A stretch of DNA of 47,093 nucleotides from Pelagibacteraceae bacterium AG-414-M23 (GTDB lineage: Bacteria; Pseudomonadota; Alphaproteobacteria; Pelagibacterales; Pelagibacteraceae), in the NCBI GenBank assembly GCA_003214525.1, contig QCLN01000009.1, forward strand, positions 1 to 47,093, given 5' to 3'. The notes under the pieces are model-generated. The model was not told the origin of the DNA, ran no database searches, and saw only the letters and a list, made by a program, of their open reading frames with translations. Of this stretch, positions 26,198 through 37,109 are shown one piece after another. Both the position numbers and the translations under genes were made by a program. Within the stretch, counting starts at the first letter, position 1, and the number at the start of each line of letters is the position of its first letter.

Positions 26198-26281
26198 TTT
26201 TTTTAATTTTATACTATATTTACACTATTATTCTAATTGGACAAATAACTTCAATAATATATAAACCACCATATTAAAACT

Positions 26282-26366
26282 GGGGCGATGGCGGAATTGG
26301 TAGACGCGCTGGTCTTAGGAACCAGTCGAGCAATCGGTGAAGGTTCGAGTCCTTTTCGCCCTACCA
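26282..26366 (+). tRNA. tRNA-Leu (anticodon TAG)
   Basis: 85 bases. The acceptor arm GGGGCGA pairs with TCGCCCT (one G-T end pair), and the D arm GCGGAATTGGTAGACGC is the tRNA-Leu form. The anticodon stem CTGGT/ACCAG has loop CTTAGGA with anticodon TAG. A long variable arm TCGAGCAATCGGTGA marks a class II tRNA, then the TTCGAGT loop. CCA is encoded (26364-26366). It reads CTA and other CTN codons. The trigger factor ATG follows only 9 bases later. Confidence 0.96.
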
Positions 26367-26375
26367 TATACTTAT

Positions 26376-27794
26376 ATGAAAGTTACAATTGAAAATAAAA
26401 AAGGTCTTGGCAAAGACATAAAAGTTGTTGTTGATAAAAAAACAATGGACTCACATTTGGAAGAAAGATATGAGGAAGTCAGAAAAAATTATACACTAAA
26501 AGGTTTTAGACCGGGCAAAGCTCCCAGGGAAGTTCTTAAAAGGCAATTTGGAGAAGCAATCATGGGAGAAGTTTTAGATAAAGTTTTAAAAGACACTTCA
26601 ACCAAAGCATTGGAAGATAATAAAATAAGACCAGCAACACAGCCTAAAATAGATTTAAAAAAATATGGAGAAGGTAAAGAATTAGAATATGTAATGACTG
26701 TTACCGAACTTCCTAAAGTTAACACCAAGCAACTTCAAAATATAAAATTTGATCAATATAAGGTGAAGATAGATAAAAAACATACTGAAGAAAGAATAAA
26801 TCAAATTGCAAAATCACAAAATAATTTCAAAGATGCTGATATGAATCACAAATCAGTAAAAGGAGATCTTGTAGTTTTTGACTATAAAGCAAAATCGGAT
26901 GGAAAAGATTTTAAAGGAAATGAAGGTAAGAATACTCAGATTATTTTGGGTAAAGATTTATTCATTAAAGGATTTGACGATCAATTGACTGGAGTTAAGA
27001 AGAACCAAACAAAAAAAGTAGAAGTAAAATTACCTGAAAATTTTCCAGAAAAAGATATTGCAAATAAAAATGCAATCTTTGAATGTAATATTACAAATGT
27101 AAAAATAAATCATGAAGTTAAAGTAGATGATGAGTTTGCAAAAAATTTAGGAGCAAAAGATTTAAACAGTCTAAAAGAATTAATTTCAAAACAAATTAAT
27201 GACGAATATAAAAATTCTTTGGATTTAATATCTAAAAGTCAAATTTTAGATCAGTTAAATAAATTTAAAATTGATGACATTCCTTCAGAACTTATAGATC
27301 AAGAAATTCATGTATTATCTCATGGAATGAAAGAAGAGGATGTCAAAAAAAATAAAAATGATTTAGAAGATCAAGCAAAAAAAAGAATTAAAACGGGTTT
27401 GATTTTAAATGAATTTGGTCAACAAAATAAAATAAAAGTAACAGAACAAGAATTAAACACTGAAATACAAAAACAATTTCAAATGATGCCTGGTCAAGAA
27501 AAAATGGTTAAAGATTATTTTGAGAAAAATCCTAGTGCTATAGCAAGTCTAAGAGGATCTATTTATGAAGAAAAAATTTTAGCCGAAATTAAAAAACAAG
27601 CTAAAGCAAATTTAAAAGAAATAACAAAGGAAGAAGCTGAAAAAATATTAAAAGATGAGAACAAAAAAGCTACTGAACAGTCTTCAGATAAAAAAGTAGA
27701 AAAAAAAGATACCAAATCTGCAACAAAACCAAAAAAAACAACACCTACTAAAAAAACAACATCCAAAAAAACAAAAAAAGTTAGCAAAAAGTAA
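26376..27794 (+). CDS. tig: Trigger factor (ribosome-bound chaperone and prolyl isomerase)
   Basis: 472 residues from ATG at 26376. A longer frame from 26337 would run through the tRNA-Leu 3' end and is rejected. The ribosome-binding signature [20 protein letters not shown] (about 40-59) is intact. The FKBP-type domain follows ([19 protein letters not shown]), then the helical chaperone domain. The last 40 or so residues form a Lys/Thr-rich tail ([18 protein letters not shown]) longer than the usual end. It heads the tig-clpP-clpX-lon quality-control run. The 9-base leader lacks a ribosome site. Confidence 0.95.
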   Translation: MKVTIENKKGLGKDIKVVVDKKTMDSHLEERYEEVRKNYTLKGFRPGKAPREVLKRQFGEAIMGEVLDKVLKDTSTKALEDNKIRPATQPKIDLKKYGEGKELEYVMTVTELPKVNTKQLQNIKFDQYKVKIDKKHTEERINQIAKSQNNFKDADMNHKSVKGDLVVFDYKAKSDGKDFKGNEGKNTQIILGKDLFIKGFDDQLTGVKKNQTKKVEVKLPENFPEKDIANKNAIFECNITNVKINHEVKVDDEFAKNLGAKDLNSLKELISKQINDEYKNSLDLISKSQILDQLNKFKIDDIPSELIDQEIHVLSHGMKEEDVKKNKNDLEDQAKKRIKTGLILNEFGQQNKIKVTEQELNTEIQKQFQMMPGQEKMVKDYFEKNPSAIASLRGSIYEEKILAEIKKQAKANLKEITKEEAEKILKDENKKATEQSSDKKVEKKDTKSATKPKKTTPTKKTTSKKTKKVSKK

Positions 27795-27829
27795 TCCTAA
27801 GTTGTATAAAAGTTAACGATTCGTTTTAC

Positions 27830-28438
27830 ATGACAAAAATTGATGAAAATATGAACAATTTAATACCAATGGTGGTTGAGCAAACCAGCAGAGGTGAGAG
27901 GGCTTTTGATATCTATTCTAGGCTTTTAAAAGAAAGAATTGTTTTTGTAGTCGGAACAATTAATGATCAAGTAGCATCTTTAGTAACTGCTCAATTATTA
28001 TTTTTAGAATCTGAAGATCCTAAAAAAGATGTTAATTTATATATTAACAGCCCAGGCGGACTAGTTACTTCTGGTTTGGGAATATATGACACTATGCAAT
28101 ATATAAAACCCGATGTTTCAACATTATGCATTGGACAAGCAGCAAGTATGGGTTCTTTTTTATTAGCTGCAGGAACAAAAGGTAAGAGATTTTCATTGCC
28201 AAACTCTAGAATTATGGTTCATCAACCATCAGCTGGTTATCAAGGTCAAGTTACCGATATAGAAATTCATGCTAATGAAGTTTCTTCTTTAAAAAAAAGA
28301 CTGAATGAAATTTATTCTAAACATACAGAAAAATCAGTAGATGATATTAAGTCTGCTTTAGAAAGAGATAATTTCATGACACCTGATGCCGCTAAAGATT
28401 TTGGTTTAGTGGATAAAGTAGTATCTAAGAGAGAATAA
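27830..28438 (+). CDS. clpP: ATP-dependent Clp protease proteolytic subunit
   Basis: 202 residues. The catalytic Ser106 lies in [14 protein letters not shown] and His131 in [12 protein letters not shown]; the Asp lies in the [18 protein letters not shown] region. [20 protein letters not shown] is the ClpP substrate-cleft segment. The N-terminal residues before about 15 are probably removed on maturation, as known for the family. It forms a 14-mer with ClpX, encoded next. It lies 35 bases after tig. Confidence 0.97.
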   Translation: MTKIDENMNNLIPMVVEQTSRGERAFDIYSRLLKERIVFVVGTINDQVASLVTAQLLFLESEDPKKDVNLYINSPGGLVTSGLGIYDTMQYIKPDVSTLCIGQAASMGSFLLAAGTKGKRFSLPNSRIMVHQPSAGYQGQVTDIEIHANEVSSLKKRLNEIYSKHTEKSVDDIKSALERDNFMTPDAAKDFGLVDKVVSKRE

Positions 28439-28441
28439 ATA

Positions 28442-28503
28442 ACTACATATAGTCGGCTCAACAACCTATACTTGATAATAGATATACTAATGAATAATGT
28501 AGT
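28442..28503. promoter_or_regulatory. Spaced inverted repeat in the clpP-clpX gap
   Basis: ACTACAT (28442-28448) is repeated inverted as ATGTAGT (28497-28503), closing a 62-base segment in the 89-base gap. Inside are TATACTTGATAATAGATATA-like elements that could be a -10/-35 region for clpX or a weak folded RNA. It is the only sizeable gap in this gene string, so an internal clpX promoter is plausible. Confidence 0.3.
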
Positions 28504-28527
28504 CATATTGATTCGTTAAAAAAATTT

Positions 28528-29787
28528 ATGAGCACTAATAAAAATATTCTTTACTGTTCCTTTTGTGGAAAAAGCCAACATGAAGTTAGGAAGCTAATAG
28601 CTGGCCCAACGGTATTCATATGCGATGAGTGCGTTGAACTTTGTATGGATATTATAAAAGAGGAAAGCAAAGAAAATTTTGTTAAACACCAAGATGGACT
28701 GCCCGCACCTAAAGAAATTAATAAAGTTCTAGATGATTATGTAATCGGACAAAATCATGCTAAAAAAGTCCTATCGGTTGCAGTACACAATCATTATAAA
28801 AGACTAAATTACGAAAATAAGACTTCAAAAAATGTAGAACTATCAAAATCAAATATATTACTAGTTGGACCTACTGGATGTGGGAAGACACTATTAGCAC
28901 AAACTTTAGCTAGAATTTTAGATGTCCCTTTTACTATGGCTGACGCAACAACTTTAACAGAGGCAGGCTATGTCGGAGAAGATGTAGAAAATATAATTTT
29001 AAAACTATTACAGGCAGCAGATTACAATGTTGAGAAAGCCCAAAGAGGAATTGTATACATCGATGAGGTAGATAAAATTAGTAGAAAAACTGAAAATCCA
29101 TCTATAACAAGAGATGTTTCTGGAGAAGGAGTTCAGCAAGCATTATTAAAAATAATGGAAGGAACTATAGCAAGCGTACCTCCTCAAGGTGGAAGAAAAC
29201 ATCCGCAACAAGAATTTTTACAAGTTGATACTACAAATATTTTATTCATTTGCGGAGGAGCTTTCGCTGGATTAGATAAAATAATCTCTCAAAGAGACAA
29301 AGGCTCATCAATAGGTTTTGGAGCCAATGTTAAATCTATTGAAGAAAAAAAAATAGGTGAGTGGATGAAAGGTTTAGAGCCTGAAGACTTGTTAAAGTAT
29401 GGACTTATCCCAGAATTTGTTGGAAGACTTCCTATCATTGCAACTTTAGAAGATTTGGATGAAAAAGCATTAGTAAAAATTTTATTAGAGCCAAAAAATT
29501 CTCTAATAAAGCAATATCAAGAACTGTTTAAACTAGAAGGGGTAAAACTAACTTTTAAAAGTGAATCAGTAAAAGAAATAGCCAACAAAGCCATGTCCAA
29601 GAAAACTGGAGCAAGAGGGCTAAGATCAATCTTGGAAAACGCGTTACTAAAAATAATGTTTGATCTACCTGGTCAAAATGACATTGAAGAGGTTATTATT
29701 GACACAGGCTCAATAAATGGAATTTCGGAACCAATTATTGTACATTCAAAAAACAAAGCTAAGTCAGAAAAGACTACTGCAGCATAA
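28528..29787 (+). CDS. clpX: ATP-dependent Clp protease ATP-binding subunit ClpX
   Basis: 419 residues. The N-terminal zinc domain uses Cys10, Cys13, Cys32 and Cys35 (YCSFCGK and [10 protein letters not shown]). The AAA+ module has Walker A GPTGCGKT, Walker [11 protein letters not shown], pore loop GYVGED and the sensor region [10 protein letters not shown]. ClpX unfolds tagged substrates and feeds them to ClpP. IGF-loop residues for ClpP docking are present as SIGFGAN. The length is standard and nothing is missing. Confidence 0.98.
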   Translation: MSTNKNILYCSFCGKSQHEVRKLIAGPTVFICDECVELCMDIIKEESKENFVKHQDGLPAPKEINKVLDDYVIGQNHAKKVLSVAVHNHYKRLNYENKTSKNVELSKSNILLVGPTGCGKTLLAQTLARILDVPFTMADATTLTEAGYVGEDVENIILKLLQAADYNVEKAQRGIVYIDEVDKISRKTENPSITRDVSGEGVQQALLKIMEGTIASVPPQGGRKHPQQEFLQVDTTNILFICGGAFAGLDKIISQRDKGSSIGFGANVKSIEEKKIGEWMKGLEPEDLLKYGLIPEFVGRLPIIATLEDLDEKALVKILLEPKNSLIKQYQELFKLEGVKLTFKSESVKEIANKAMSKKTGARGLRSILENALLKIMFDLPGQNDIEEVIIDTGSINGISEPIIVHSKNKAKSEKTTAA

Positions 29788-29847
29788 TATTTAATAAATT
29801 CCAATTAACTATTGCAAATTTATATATAATATCCATATTTAAAAAAT

Positions 29848-32238
29848 ATGAATGTTAAGATGAATTTACCTCTACTTCCTTTAAGGGATATCGTTGTATT
29901 TCCAAGTATGGTTATACCTCTGTTTGTTGGCAGAGATAAGTCTATTAATGCACTAAACGATGTTATGACTTTAGAAAAGAAAATTCTACTTGTAACACAA
30001 AAAAACTCAGAAACTGATGACCCAAAAAGAAATGATGTATTTAATTATGGATGTGAAAGTCGAATACTCCAATTATTAAAACTTCCAGATGGAACTGTAA
30101 AAGTTTTAGTTGAGGGGGTAAAAAGGGTAAAAATTTTAGAATTTGTAGAAAATGATAAGTTTATTAAGTCTGATTATGAAATTCAAAAAGATGATATTAA
30201 TAAAGAAGAGGATTTAACAGCGCTCGCATCTGTTGCAGTTAGAAGATTAGAAAAACTAACTTCAGTAAATAAGAAGGTTGCTTCAGAAACTTTGAACACC
30301 ATTAAAGATTTAAAAGATCCATCAGTAATAGCTGATCATATAGCTTCACACTTGAATATGACTATATCAGAAAAACAACAAATTTTTGAAACTTTCAATG
30401 TTAAAAAAAGATTAGATTCAATAATCAAAGTTATGGAAAATGAAACAAGTATAATTGGTGTTGAAAAAAGAATTAGAGGAAGAGTCAAAAACCAAATGGA
30501 AAAAACACAAAGAGAGTATTATTTAAATGAACAGTTAAAAGCAATTCAAAAAGAACTAGGTGAAATTGAAGATGGCAAAGACGAAAGCACTAATTTAAAA
30601 AAATCTATTTTAAAAGCAAAAATGCCAAAAGATGTAGAAAAAAAATGCATGTCTGAATTAAAAAAATTAAAGAATATGAGTCCAATGTCAGCCGAGGCAA
30701 CTGTTGTTAGAAACTACTTAGATTGGATGATTGATTTGCCATGGTTTAAAAAAGATAAAGTTGACATAGATTTAAATAAAGCAATAAAAACTTTAGATGA
30801 AGACCACTTTGGATTAGATAAAGTTAAAGAAAGAATAATTGAATTTTTAGCTGTTCAAAAAAGAATGGAAAAAATTAAAGGACCAATTCTTTGTTTAATT
30901 GGCCCTCCAGGAGTGGGCAAAACTTCTTTGGGCAAATCTATTGCTAGAGCTACGAATAGACAATTCGTAAGAATGTCTTTAGGAGGAGTTAGAGATGAAG
31001 CTGAAATAAGAGGTCATAGAAGAACTTATATAGGATCTCTACCAGGTAAAATAATTCAATTGATGAAAAAAGGTGGAACAAAAAATCCATTGATTCTTTT
31101 GGATGAGATAGACAAAGTTGGAAATGATTATAGAGGTGATCCGTCATCAGCTTTATTAGAAGCTCTCGATCCAGAACAAAATACTACATTTAACGATCAT
31201 TACCTTGAAGTCGATTACGATTTGTCCGATGTTATGTTTGTTACAACAGCTAATACTTTGAATATACTTCCTCCTTTATTAGATAGAATGGAGGTAATTA
31301 GAATTCCAGGATACACAGAAGATGAAAAAATTAATATAGCAAATAAATATCTTTTGCCAAAACAAGTAAAAGACAATGGAGTAAAAGATAGTGAGTTAAA
31401 TTTAAAAGATGGAACAATAAGAGAAATAATTAGGTCCTACACTAGAGAATCCGGAGTAAGAAATTTAGAAAGAGAAATTTCCAAAATAACAAGAAAAGTA
31501 GTAAAAAAAATAGTCAATAGTGAAGAAACTAAAGTTGAAGTTAATGCAGACAATATCAATCATTTTTTAGGAGTAAAAAAGTTCAAATACGGAGAGGTTG
31601 AGTCAGAAAATAAAGTTGGAATTGTAACTGGATTGGCTTGGACAGAGTTCGGTGGAGAAATTTTAAAAATTGAAACTGTTAATATGCCCGGAAAAGGAAG
31701 AATGCAAATCACAGGTAAATTAGGTGATGTAATGCAAGAGTCAGTTAAAGCAGCAAAGTCATTCGTTAGGTCAAAAAGCTTAGAGTATGGGATTTTGCCA
31801 CCAGTTTTTGAAAAAAAAGATTTTCATATTCATGTACCCGAAGGAGCGACACCTAAAGATGGCCCATCAGCTGGTATTGCTATGGTAACTTCAATTGTAT
31901 CTTCTATTACAAACATTCCAGTTAACAAAGATATTGCAATGACGGGCGAAGTTACTATTACCGGTCAAGTTTTAGCAATCGGAGGTTTAAAAGAAAAGCT
32001 TTTAGCAGCACATAGAGCTGGCATTAAACAAGTATTAATACCAAAAGATAATGAAAAAGATTTAACCGATATCCCCGAAAAAGTTAAAAATGATATTAAA
32101 ATTATAGCAGTAAAACATGCTGACGATGTTTTAAAAATTGCTTTGACAAAAGAATTAAAAAGAGTCGAGTGGGTTGAAGTTCAAGACATAGCTGAGTCGA
32201 AAAAAGAAGACGATTCAAAGAAAATACTTACAAATTAA
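29848..32238 (+). CDS. lon: ATP-dependent Lon protease
   Basis: 796 residues. The N-terminal substrate domain begins LPLLPLRDIVVFPSMVIPL. Walker A is GPPGVGKTSLGK and Walker B is LILLDEIDK. The protease domain has catalytic Ser674 in PKDGPSAGIAM and the partner Lys in GGLKEKLLAAHRAG. It degrades misfolded and regulatory proteins. TATAAT at 29825-29830 is a good -10 box, giving a very short leader; there is no ribosome site before ATG 29848, and ATG 29860 is an alternative start. A hup gene, often next to lon, is absent here. Confidence 0.97.
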   Translation: MNVKMNLPLLPLRDIVVFPSMVIPLFVGRDKSINALNDVMTLEKKILLVTQKNSETDDPKRNDVFNYGCESRILQLLKLPDGTVKVLVEGVKRVKILEFVENDKFIKSDYEIQKDDINKEEDLTALASVAVRRLEKLTSVNKKVASETLNTIKDLKDPSVIADHIASHLNMTISEKQQIFETFNVKKRLDSIIKVMENETSIIGVEKRIRGRVKNQMEKTQREYYLNEQLKAIQKELGEIEDGKDESTNLKKSILKAKMPKDVEKKCMSELKKLKNMSPMSAEATVVRNYLDWMIDLPWFKKDKVDIDLNKAIKTLDEDHFGLDKVKERIIEFLAVQKRMEKIKGPILCLIGPPGVGKTSLGKSIARATNRQFVRMSLGGVRDEAEIRGHRRTYIGSLPGKIIQLMKKGGTKNPLILLDEIDKVGNDYRGDPSSALLEALDPEQNTTFNDHYLEVDYDLSDVMFVTTANTLNILPPLLDRMEVIRIPGYTEDEKINIANKYLLPKQVKDNGVKDSELNLKDGTIREIIRSYTRESGVRNLEREISKITRKVVKKIVNSEETKVEVNADNINHFLGVKKFKYGEVESENKVGIVTGLAWTEFGGEILKIETVNMPGKGRMQITGKLGDVMQESVKAAKSFVRSKSLEYGILPPVFEKKDFHIHVPEGATPKDGPSAGIAMVTSIVSSITNIPVNKDIAMTGEVTITGQVLAIGGLKEKLLAAHRAGIKQVLIPKDNEKDLTDIPEKVKNDIKIIAVKHADDVLKIALTKELKRVEWVEVQDIAESKKEDDSKKILTN

Positions 32239-32252
32239 TTGTTTATAACAAT

Positions 32253-32277
32253 TTACATTAGTTCAAGCTTGATGTAA
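32253..32277 (+). terminator. Possible hairpin after lon
   Basis: TTACATTAG can pair with TTGATGTAA (two G-T pairs) around a 7-base loop, 15 bases past the lon stop. It is followed by A-rich then T-rich sequence (GTTTTAGTTTTT). The lack of an immediate T-run makes termination uncertain; it may only separate lon mRNA from the tRNA-Val precursor. Confidence 0.3.
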
Positions 32278-32293
32278 AAAGTTTTAGTTTTTG

Positions 32294-32369
32294 GGGCGGT
32301 TAGCTCAGTTGGTAGAGCATCTCGTTTACACCGAGGGGGTCAAAGGTTCGAGTCCTTTACTGCCCACCA
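32294..32369 (+). tRNA. tRNA-Val (anticodon TAC)
   Basis: 76 bases. The acceptor arm GGGCGGT pairs with ACTGCCC. The D arm is GCTC/GAGC, the anticodon stem TCTCG/CGAGG encloses loop TTTACAC with anticodon TAC, and the T arm AAAGG/CCTTT has loop TTCGAGT. CCA is encoded. It is followed after 5 bases by tRNA-Asp, so both come from one precursor. The pair sits between lon and nuoA. Confidence 0.96.
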
Positions 32370-32374
32370 AAATC

Positions 32375-32451
32375 GGGGGTGTAGCTCAGTTGGTTAGAGC
32401 GCCTGCCTGTCACGCAGGAGGCCGCGGGTTCGAGTCCCGTCACTCCCGCCA
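32375..32451 (+). tRNA. tRNA-Asp (anticodon GTC)
   Basis: 77 bases. The acceptor arm GGGGGTG pairs with CACTCCC (one G-T pair). The anticodon stem CCTGC/GCAGG has loop CTGTCAC with anticodon GTC, the discriminator base is G as expected for Asp, and CCA is encoded. The T arm is GCGGG/CCCGT with loop TTCGAGT. Confidence 0.97.
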
Positions 32452-32517
32452 TTTATGTGAAATTATGTGACCTATCTTCTTCTTTTATTATCACAAAACT
32501 GATATAAACGGATAGTA

Positions 32518-32886
32518 ATGTTGTTTGACTTTTTAAATGATTATTTATCAATAATTATATTTTTGGCCATAGCTTTAATTTTAAGTATCGGTTTTATTTT
32601 TGTTAATTTTATTTTTTCACCAAAAAATCCTGATCCTGAAAAATTATCTGCTTATGAGTGTGGATTTGAAGCTTTCAATGATTCAAGAATGGAATTTGAT
32701 GTCAGATTTTATTTAGTTGCAATTTTGTTTATTATATTTGATCTTGAAATAGCATTTCTTTTTCCTTGGGCAATCTCACTAGGAAAAATAGGTTTATTTG
32801 GATTTATCTCAATGATGATATTTTTATTTATACTCACCATAGGATTTATATATGAGTGGAAAAAAGGAGCCTTAGATTGGGAATAA
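32518..32886 (+). CDS. nuoA: NADH-quinone oxidoreductase subunit A
   Basis: 122 residues with three membrane helices (about 12-32, 65-85, 92-112). The loop [26 protein letters not shown] is the conserved NuoA segment, whose Cys (in YECGFE) lies near the quinone site. First gene of a 14-gene complex I operon; the leader of 66 bases after tRNA-Asp must hold the promoter. Three bases separate it from nuoB. Confidence 0.97.
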   Translation: MLFDFLNDYLSIIIFLAIALILSIGFIFVNFIFSPKNPDPEKLSAYECGFEAFNDSRMEFDVRFYLVAILFIIFDLEIAFLFPWAISLGKIGLFGFISMMIFLFILTIGFIYEWKKGALDWE

Positions 32887-32889
32887 AAG

Positions 32890-33411
32890 ATGAACTTTGC
32901 GGAAAAACAAAAACAAGTTCCTGATGAATTTAAAGAGTTAGCCAAAGACTTTGGAGAAAAAGGTTTTATAACTACCTCATTTGATAATTTAATAAATTGG
33001 GCAAGAACAGGATCTCTACACTGGATGACTTTTGGCCTAGCATGCTGCGCTGTTGAAATGATGCATACTTCGATGCCAAGATACGATTTAGAAAGATTTG
33101 GTGCAGCCCCAAGAGCATCACCGCGCCAATCTGATGTAATGATTGTTGCGGGAACACTTACAAATAAAATGGCACCAGCTTTAAGAAAAGTCTATGATCA
33201 AATGCCTGAACCTAGGTACGTTATATCTATGGGTAGCTGTGCAAATGGAGGCGGTTATTATCATTATTCTTATTCAGTAGTAAGAGGTTGTGATAGAATT
33301 GTTCCTGTTGATATTTATGTACCAGGCTGCCCACCTTCAGCTGAAGCATTACTTTACGGAATAATGCAATTACAAAAAAAAATAAGAAACAAAGGTTCAA
33401 TAGAAAGATAA
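32890..33411 (+). CDS. nuoB: NADH-quinone oxidoreductase subunit B
   Basis: 173 residues. Four cysteines for the terminal 4Fe-4S cluster N2 are present: the tandem Cys52-Cys53 in [11 protein letters not shown], Cys117 in MGSCANGGG and Cys147 in [14 protein letters not shown]2 hands electrons to quinone. Soluble connecting-arm subunit. nuoC begins 4 bases after the stop. Confidence 0.98.
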   Translation: MNFAEKQKQVPDEFKELAKDFGEKGFITTSFDNLINWARTGSLHWMTFGLACCAVEMMHTSMPRYDLERFGAAPRASPRQSDVMIVAGTLTNKMAPALRKVYDQMPEPRYVISMGSCANGGGYYHYSYSVVRGCDRIVPVDIYVPGCPPSAEALLYGIMQLQKKIRNKGSIER

Positions 33412-33415
33412 TTAA

Positions 33416-34012
33416 ATGAAAAATCTTGTTGATTTGGAAAAAAAAATTAACTCTGAACTTGCAACTAAAATTAAATTTAGTGAAATTAAACATCAGCAAC
33501 TATATATAAATATAGATTACAATAATTTAGCTGAAGTCTTGTTTTTTTTAAAAAACAATTCTTCAACGAAATTTAGACAGTTGATTGATATAACAGCCGT
33601 AGATTACCCTGAAGAAAATGAAAGATTCAAAATAGTTTATTTATTACTTAGTCACGAATTCAACAGTAGAATTATATTAAGTTATTCGATTAACGAAAAT
33701 GAAGTAGTTCCATCTATAACAGAAATTTTTCCTTCAGCAAACTGGATGGAAAGAGAGGTTTTTGATATGTATGGTATCAAATTTAAAGATCACCCAGATT
33801 TAAGAAGAATACTCACTGACTATAAATTTGAAGGCTATCCTCTTAGAAAAGATTTTCCTTTAACAGGACATAATGAGGTTCGTTATAGCGAAGATGAAAA
33901 AAAAGTTGTTTATGAACCAGTAAAACTTGAGCAGAATTATAGAAATTTTGACTATCAAAGTCCATGGGAGGGAACAAAGTATATTAAAGAGATAAATAAG
34001 AAAAATGAGTAA
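33416..34012 (+). CDS. nuoC: NADH-quinone oxidoreductase subunit C
   Basis: 198 residues. The family signature [21 protein letters not shown] followed by [12 protein letters not shown] and PLRKDFPL is intact. Structural subunit of the peripheral arm; separate from NuoD here, unlike the NuoCD fusion of enterobacteria. It overlaps nuoD by 8 bases. Confidence 0.97.
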   Translation: MKNLVDLEKKINSELATKIKFSEIKHQQLYINIDYNNLAEVLFFLKNNSSTKFRQLIDITAVDYPEENERFKIVYLLLSHEFNSRIILSYSINENEVVPSITEIFPSANWMEREVFDMYGIKFKDHPDLRRILTDYKFEGYPLRKDFPLTGHNEVRYSEDEKKVVYEPVKLEQNYRNFDYQSPWEGTKYIKEINKKNE

Positions 34013-35180
34013 AGAAAAAAAAACATTAAATCTTAATTTTGGACCTCAACATCCAGCAGCTCACGGTGTGTTAAGATTAATTTTAGAGTTAGATGGTGAA
34101 GTTGTTGAAAAAGCTGATCCACATATTGGACTATTACATAGAGGAACAGAAAAACTTATTGAGCATAAAACTTATATACAAGCAGTTCCTTATTTTGATC
34201 GACTTGATTATGTAGCACCAATGAACCAAGAACATGCATTTGCTTTGGCTGTTGAAAAAATATTAAACTTGGAAGTTCCAATTAGGGGACAATTCATTAG
34301 AGTTATGTTTTGTGAAATAGGAAGAATACTAAGTCATATTTTAAATGTTACAACTCAAGCAATGGACGTAGGAGCTTTAACACCTACTCTATGGGGTTTT
34401 GAAGAACGAGAAAAACTAATGGGATTCTATGAAAGAGTTTCAGGCTCAAGGTTGCACGCAAATTATTTTAGGCCTGGAGGAGTACATCAAGATTTACCAA
34501 GAGGTTTACTTGAAGATATAACAAAATTTTGTGTAGATTTCCCAAAGATAATTGATGATTTAGAAACTTTATTAACTGACAACAGAATTTTTAAACAAAG
34601 AAACGTAGATATAGGGATTGTATCAAAACAAGATGCTCTTGATTATTCTTTTTCAGGAGTAATGTTAAGAGGATCTGGTGTGGCCTGGGATTTAAGAAAG
34701 TCTCAGCCTTATGATTGTTATAATCAGTTAGATTTTAAAATTCCAATTGGAAAAAATGGAGATTGTTACGATAGATATTTATGTCGAATTGAAGAAATGA
34801 GAGAAAGTGTAAATATAATAAACCAATGTATTGTTAAAATTCCAAAAGGTCCTGTAAAAACTCAAGACGCAAAAGTAACTCCGCCTCCAAAAAAAGAATT
34901 AAAAAATTCAATGGAGGCATTAATTCATCATTTTAAACTATTCACCGAAGGATATAGAGTAGACAAAGATGAAATATACTCTTCTGTAGAGGCTCCAAAA
35001 GGTGAGTTTGGTGTATATTTAATTTCTGATGGGTCAAACAAGCCTTATAAATGCAAAATAAAAGCACCAGGCTTTTCACATTTACAAGCAATGGATTATT
35101 TAATTAAAGGCCATATGTTAGCCGACGTCCCAGCGGTATTAGGATCAATGGATATAGTATTTGGAGAGGTTGACAGATGA
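34005..35180 (+). CDS. nuoD: NADH-quinone oxidoreductase subunit D
   Basis: 391 residues, the 49-kDa subunit. [21 protein letters not shown] at the start holds the His residues of the quinone pocket; later blocks include [18 protein letters not shown] and the C-terminal [16 protein letters not shown] ending exactly as expected. It forms the quinone site with NuoB. It overlaps nuoC by 8 and nuoE by 4 bases. Confidence 0.98.
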   Translation: MSKEKKTLNLNFGPQHPAAHGVLRLILELDGEVVEKADPHIGLLHRGTEKLIEHKTYIQAVPYFDRLDYVAPMNQEHAFALAVEKILNLEVPIRGQFIRVMFCEIGRILSHILNVTTQAMDVGALTPTLWGFEEREKLMGFYERVSGSRLHANYFRPGGVHQDLPRGLLEDITKFCVDFPKIIDDLETLLTDNRIFKQRNVDIGIVSKQDALDYSFSGVMLRGSGVAWDLRKSQPYDCYNQLDFKIPIGKNGDCYDRYLCRIEEMRESVNIINQCIVKIPKGPVKTQDAKVTPPPKKELKNSMEALIHHFKLFTEGYRVDKDEIYSSVEAPKGEFGVYLISDGSNKPYKCKIKAPGFSHLQAMDYLIKGHMLADVPAVLGSMDIVFGEVDR

Positions 35181-35785
35181 GTATGAAAAAAATTTCGAAA
35201 AACCAACCTGAGACTTTTGAGTTTAATGATAAATCTATGGAAGTCGCAAAAAAAGCGATTGCAAATTACCCAGAAGGAAAACAACAAAGTGCTGTTATGG
35301 CCCTTTTATATATCGCACAAAGACAAAATAATAATTGGATACCATTATCAGCAATGAAATACATAGCAAAATTACTTAAGATGCCTTACATAAAAGTTTA
35401 TGAAGTAGCTACATTCTATACCATGTATAATCTAACCCCCGTTGGAAAATATTTCTTTCAAGTTTGCACCACTACACCTTGTATGATTAGAGGTGCTTAT
35501 GACCTTGTTAACGTTTGTAAAAGAAAAATTTCTGAAAACGAAAGTGATATCTCAAAAGATGGAAAATTATCTTGGATGGAAGTTGAGTGCTTAGGTGCAT
35601 GCGTGAATGCGCCAATGATGCAAATTAATGATGAATATTTTGAAGACTTGGATGAAAAAAAATTAGAAAAAATATTAGAAACAATTAAAAAAGATGAAAA
35701 AATTGAGCCTGGCTCGTATAGAGGAAGGAAAAGTGCAGAACCAGAAAGCAACAGAAGCACTTTGATGGATAATAAAAATGCTTGA
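35177..35785 (+). CDS. nuoE: NADH-quinone oxidoreductase subunit E
   Basis: 202 residues of the 24-kDa family. The 2Fe-2S cluster N1a ligands are Cys97, Cys102, Cys138 and Cys142 ([10 protein letters not shown] and [11 protein letters not shown]). The C-terminal tail after about 165 is charged and of low complexity. It sits beside NuoF in the NADH-oxidising tip. It overlaps nuoD by 4 and nuoF by 8 bases. Confidence 0.97.
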   Translation: MSMKKISKNQPETFEFNDKSMEVAKKAIANYPEGKQQSAVMALLYIAQRQNNNWIPLSAMKYIAKLLKMPYIKVYEVATFYTMYNLTPVGKYFFQVCTTTPCMIRGAYDLVNVCKRKISENESDISKDGKLSWMEVECLGACVNAPMMQINDEYFEDLDEKKLEKILETIKKDEKIEPGSYRGRKSAEPESNRSTLMDNKNA

Positions 35786-37109
35786 AGATAAAGATAGAAT
35801 TTTTCAAAATTTATATAATGACCTAGGTTCAGATCTAATGTCAGCTAAAAAAAGAGGAGATTGGATTAATACCAAAGATATATGTGAAAAGGGAAAAGAT
35901 TGGATAATTAATGAAATAAAAGATTCACAGCTTCGAGGAAGAGGAGGTGCAGGTTTTCCAACGGGATTAAAATGGTCATTTGCTCCTAAAGAAGTTGGTT
36001 CTCGACCGCATTATTTGGTTATTAATGCAGATGAGTCAGAGCCTGGAACATGTAAGGATAGAGATATTTTAAGATTTGAACCCCATAAACTAATTGAAGG
36101 TTGTTTAATTTCTTCATACGCAGTTAATGCACATGTTTGTTACATTTATATAAGAGGTGAATACTTAAGCGAAGGTTCTAAATTACAAAATGCAATTGAT
36201 GACGCTTATAAAGATGGATTATTAGGAAAAAATGCTTCAGGCACAGGATGGGATTTTGACATTTATATACATTATGGAGCAGGCGCATATATTTGTGGTG
36301 AAGAAACAGCTTTATTAGAAAGTATGGAAGGTAAAAAAGGACAACCAAGACTCAAACCTCCTTTTCCTGCTCTTATCGGTCTGTATGGATGCCCAACAAT
36401 AATAAATAATGTTGAAACAATTTCGGTTGTGCCAACTATATTAAGAAGAGGAGCTAAATGGTTTTCGTCATTAGGAAGAGAGAAAAATACTGGAACTAAA
36501 ATTTATTGTATTTCAGGAAATGTAAATAACCCATGTAATGTTGAGGAAGAAATGGGTGTTCCTTTAAAAGATTTAATAGAAAGACATGCAGGCGGAGTTA
36601 TTGGAGGATGGGACAATCTCAAAGCTGTAATACCTGGGGGCTCATCAATGCCTTTATTACCAAAACATATATGCGATACCATTAAGATGGATTTTGACGC
36701 ATGTGTGGAAAATAAAACGGGATTAGGAACTGCTGGAATAGTTGTAATAAATAACGATCAAGACATTATTAAATGCATGGCAAGAATTGCAAGATTTTAT
36801 AAACATGAAAGTTGTGGCCAATGCACTCCATGTAGAGAAGGATCTGGTTGGATGTGGAGGATGTTAGAGAGAATGTCAAAAGGTGAGGCATCAAGAGAAG
36901 AAGTTGATATGCTGATGGATGTCACAAAACAAATTGAAGGCCATACTATTTGTGCATTTGGGGAAGGATCTGCTTGGCCTGTTCAAGGCTTGCTAAGACA
37001 TTTTAAAAAAGAAATTGAAGAAAGAAATAATTTTAATCCATTGATAAATACCGGTCAAAAAAATCCTTATTTAGTAGATCAACATTTGTTGGAAAAAGAA
37101 AATGCTTAA
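35778..37109 (+). CDS. nuoF: NADH-quinone oxidoreductase subunit F
   Basis: 443 residues, the 51-kDa subunit. The FMN/NADH fold shows [17 protein letters not shown] and [15 protein letters not shown]; the N3 4Fe-4S cluster uses [12 protein letters not shown] plus the later Cys in HTICAFGEG. It takes electrons from NADH to FMN. It overlaps both neighbours by 8 bases, favouring coupled translation. Confidence 0.98.
   Translation: MLEDKDRIFQNLYNDLGSDLMSAKKRGDWINTKDICEKGKDWIINEIKDSQLRGRGGAGFPTGLKWSFAPKEVGSRPHYLVINADESEPGTCKDRDILRFEPHKLIEGCLISSYAVNAHVCYIYIRGEYLSEGSKLQNAIDDAYKDGLLGKNASGTGWDFDIYIHYGAGAYICGEETALLESMEGKKGQPRLKPPFPALIGLYGCPTIINNVETISVVPTILRRGAKWFSSLGREKNTGTKIYCISGNVNNPCNVEEEMGVPLKDLIERHAGGVIGGWDNLKAVIPGGSSMPLLPKHICDTIKMDFDACVENKTGLGTAGIVVINNDQDIIKCMARIARFYKHESCGQCTPCREGSGWMWRMLERMSKGEASREEVDMLMDVTKQIEGHTICAFGEGSAWPVQGLLRHFKKEIEERNNFNPLINTGQKNPYLVDQHLLEKENA

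Noticed and set aside
26337..26375. Upstream extension of the tig frame from a GTG
   Set aside because: It lies inside the tRNA-Leu 3' half; the conserved trigger factor N-terminus begins at ATG 26376.
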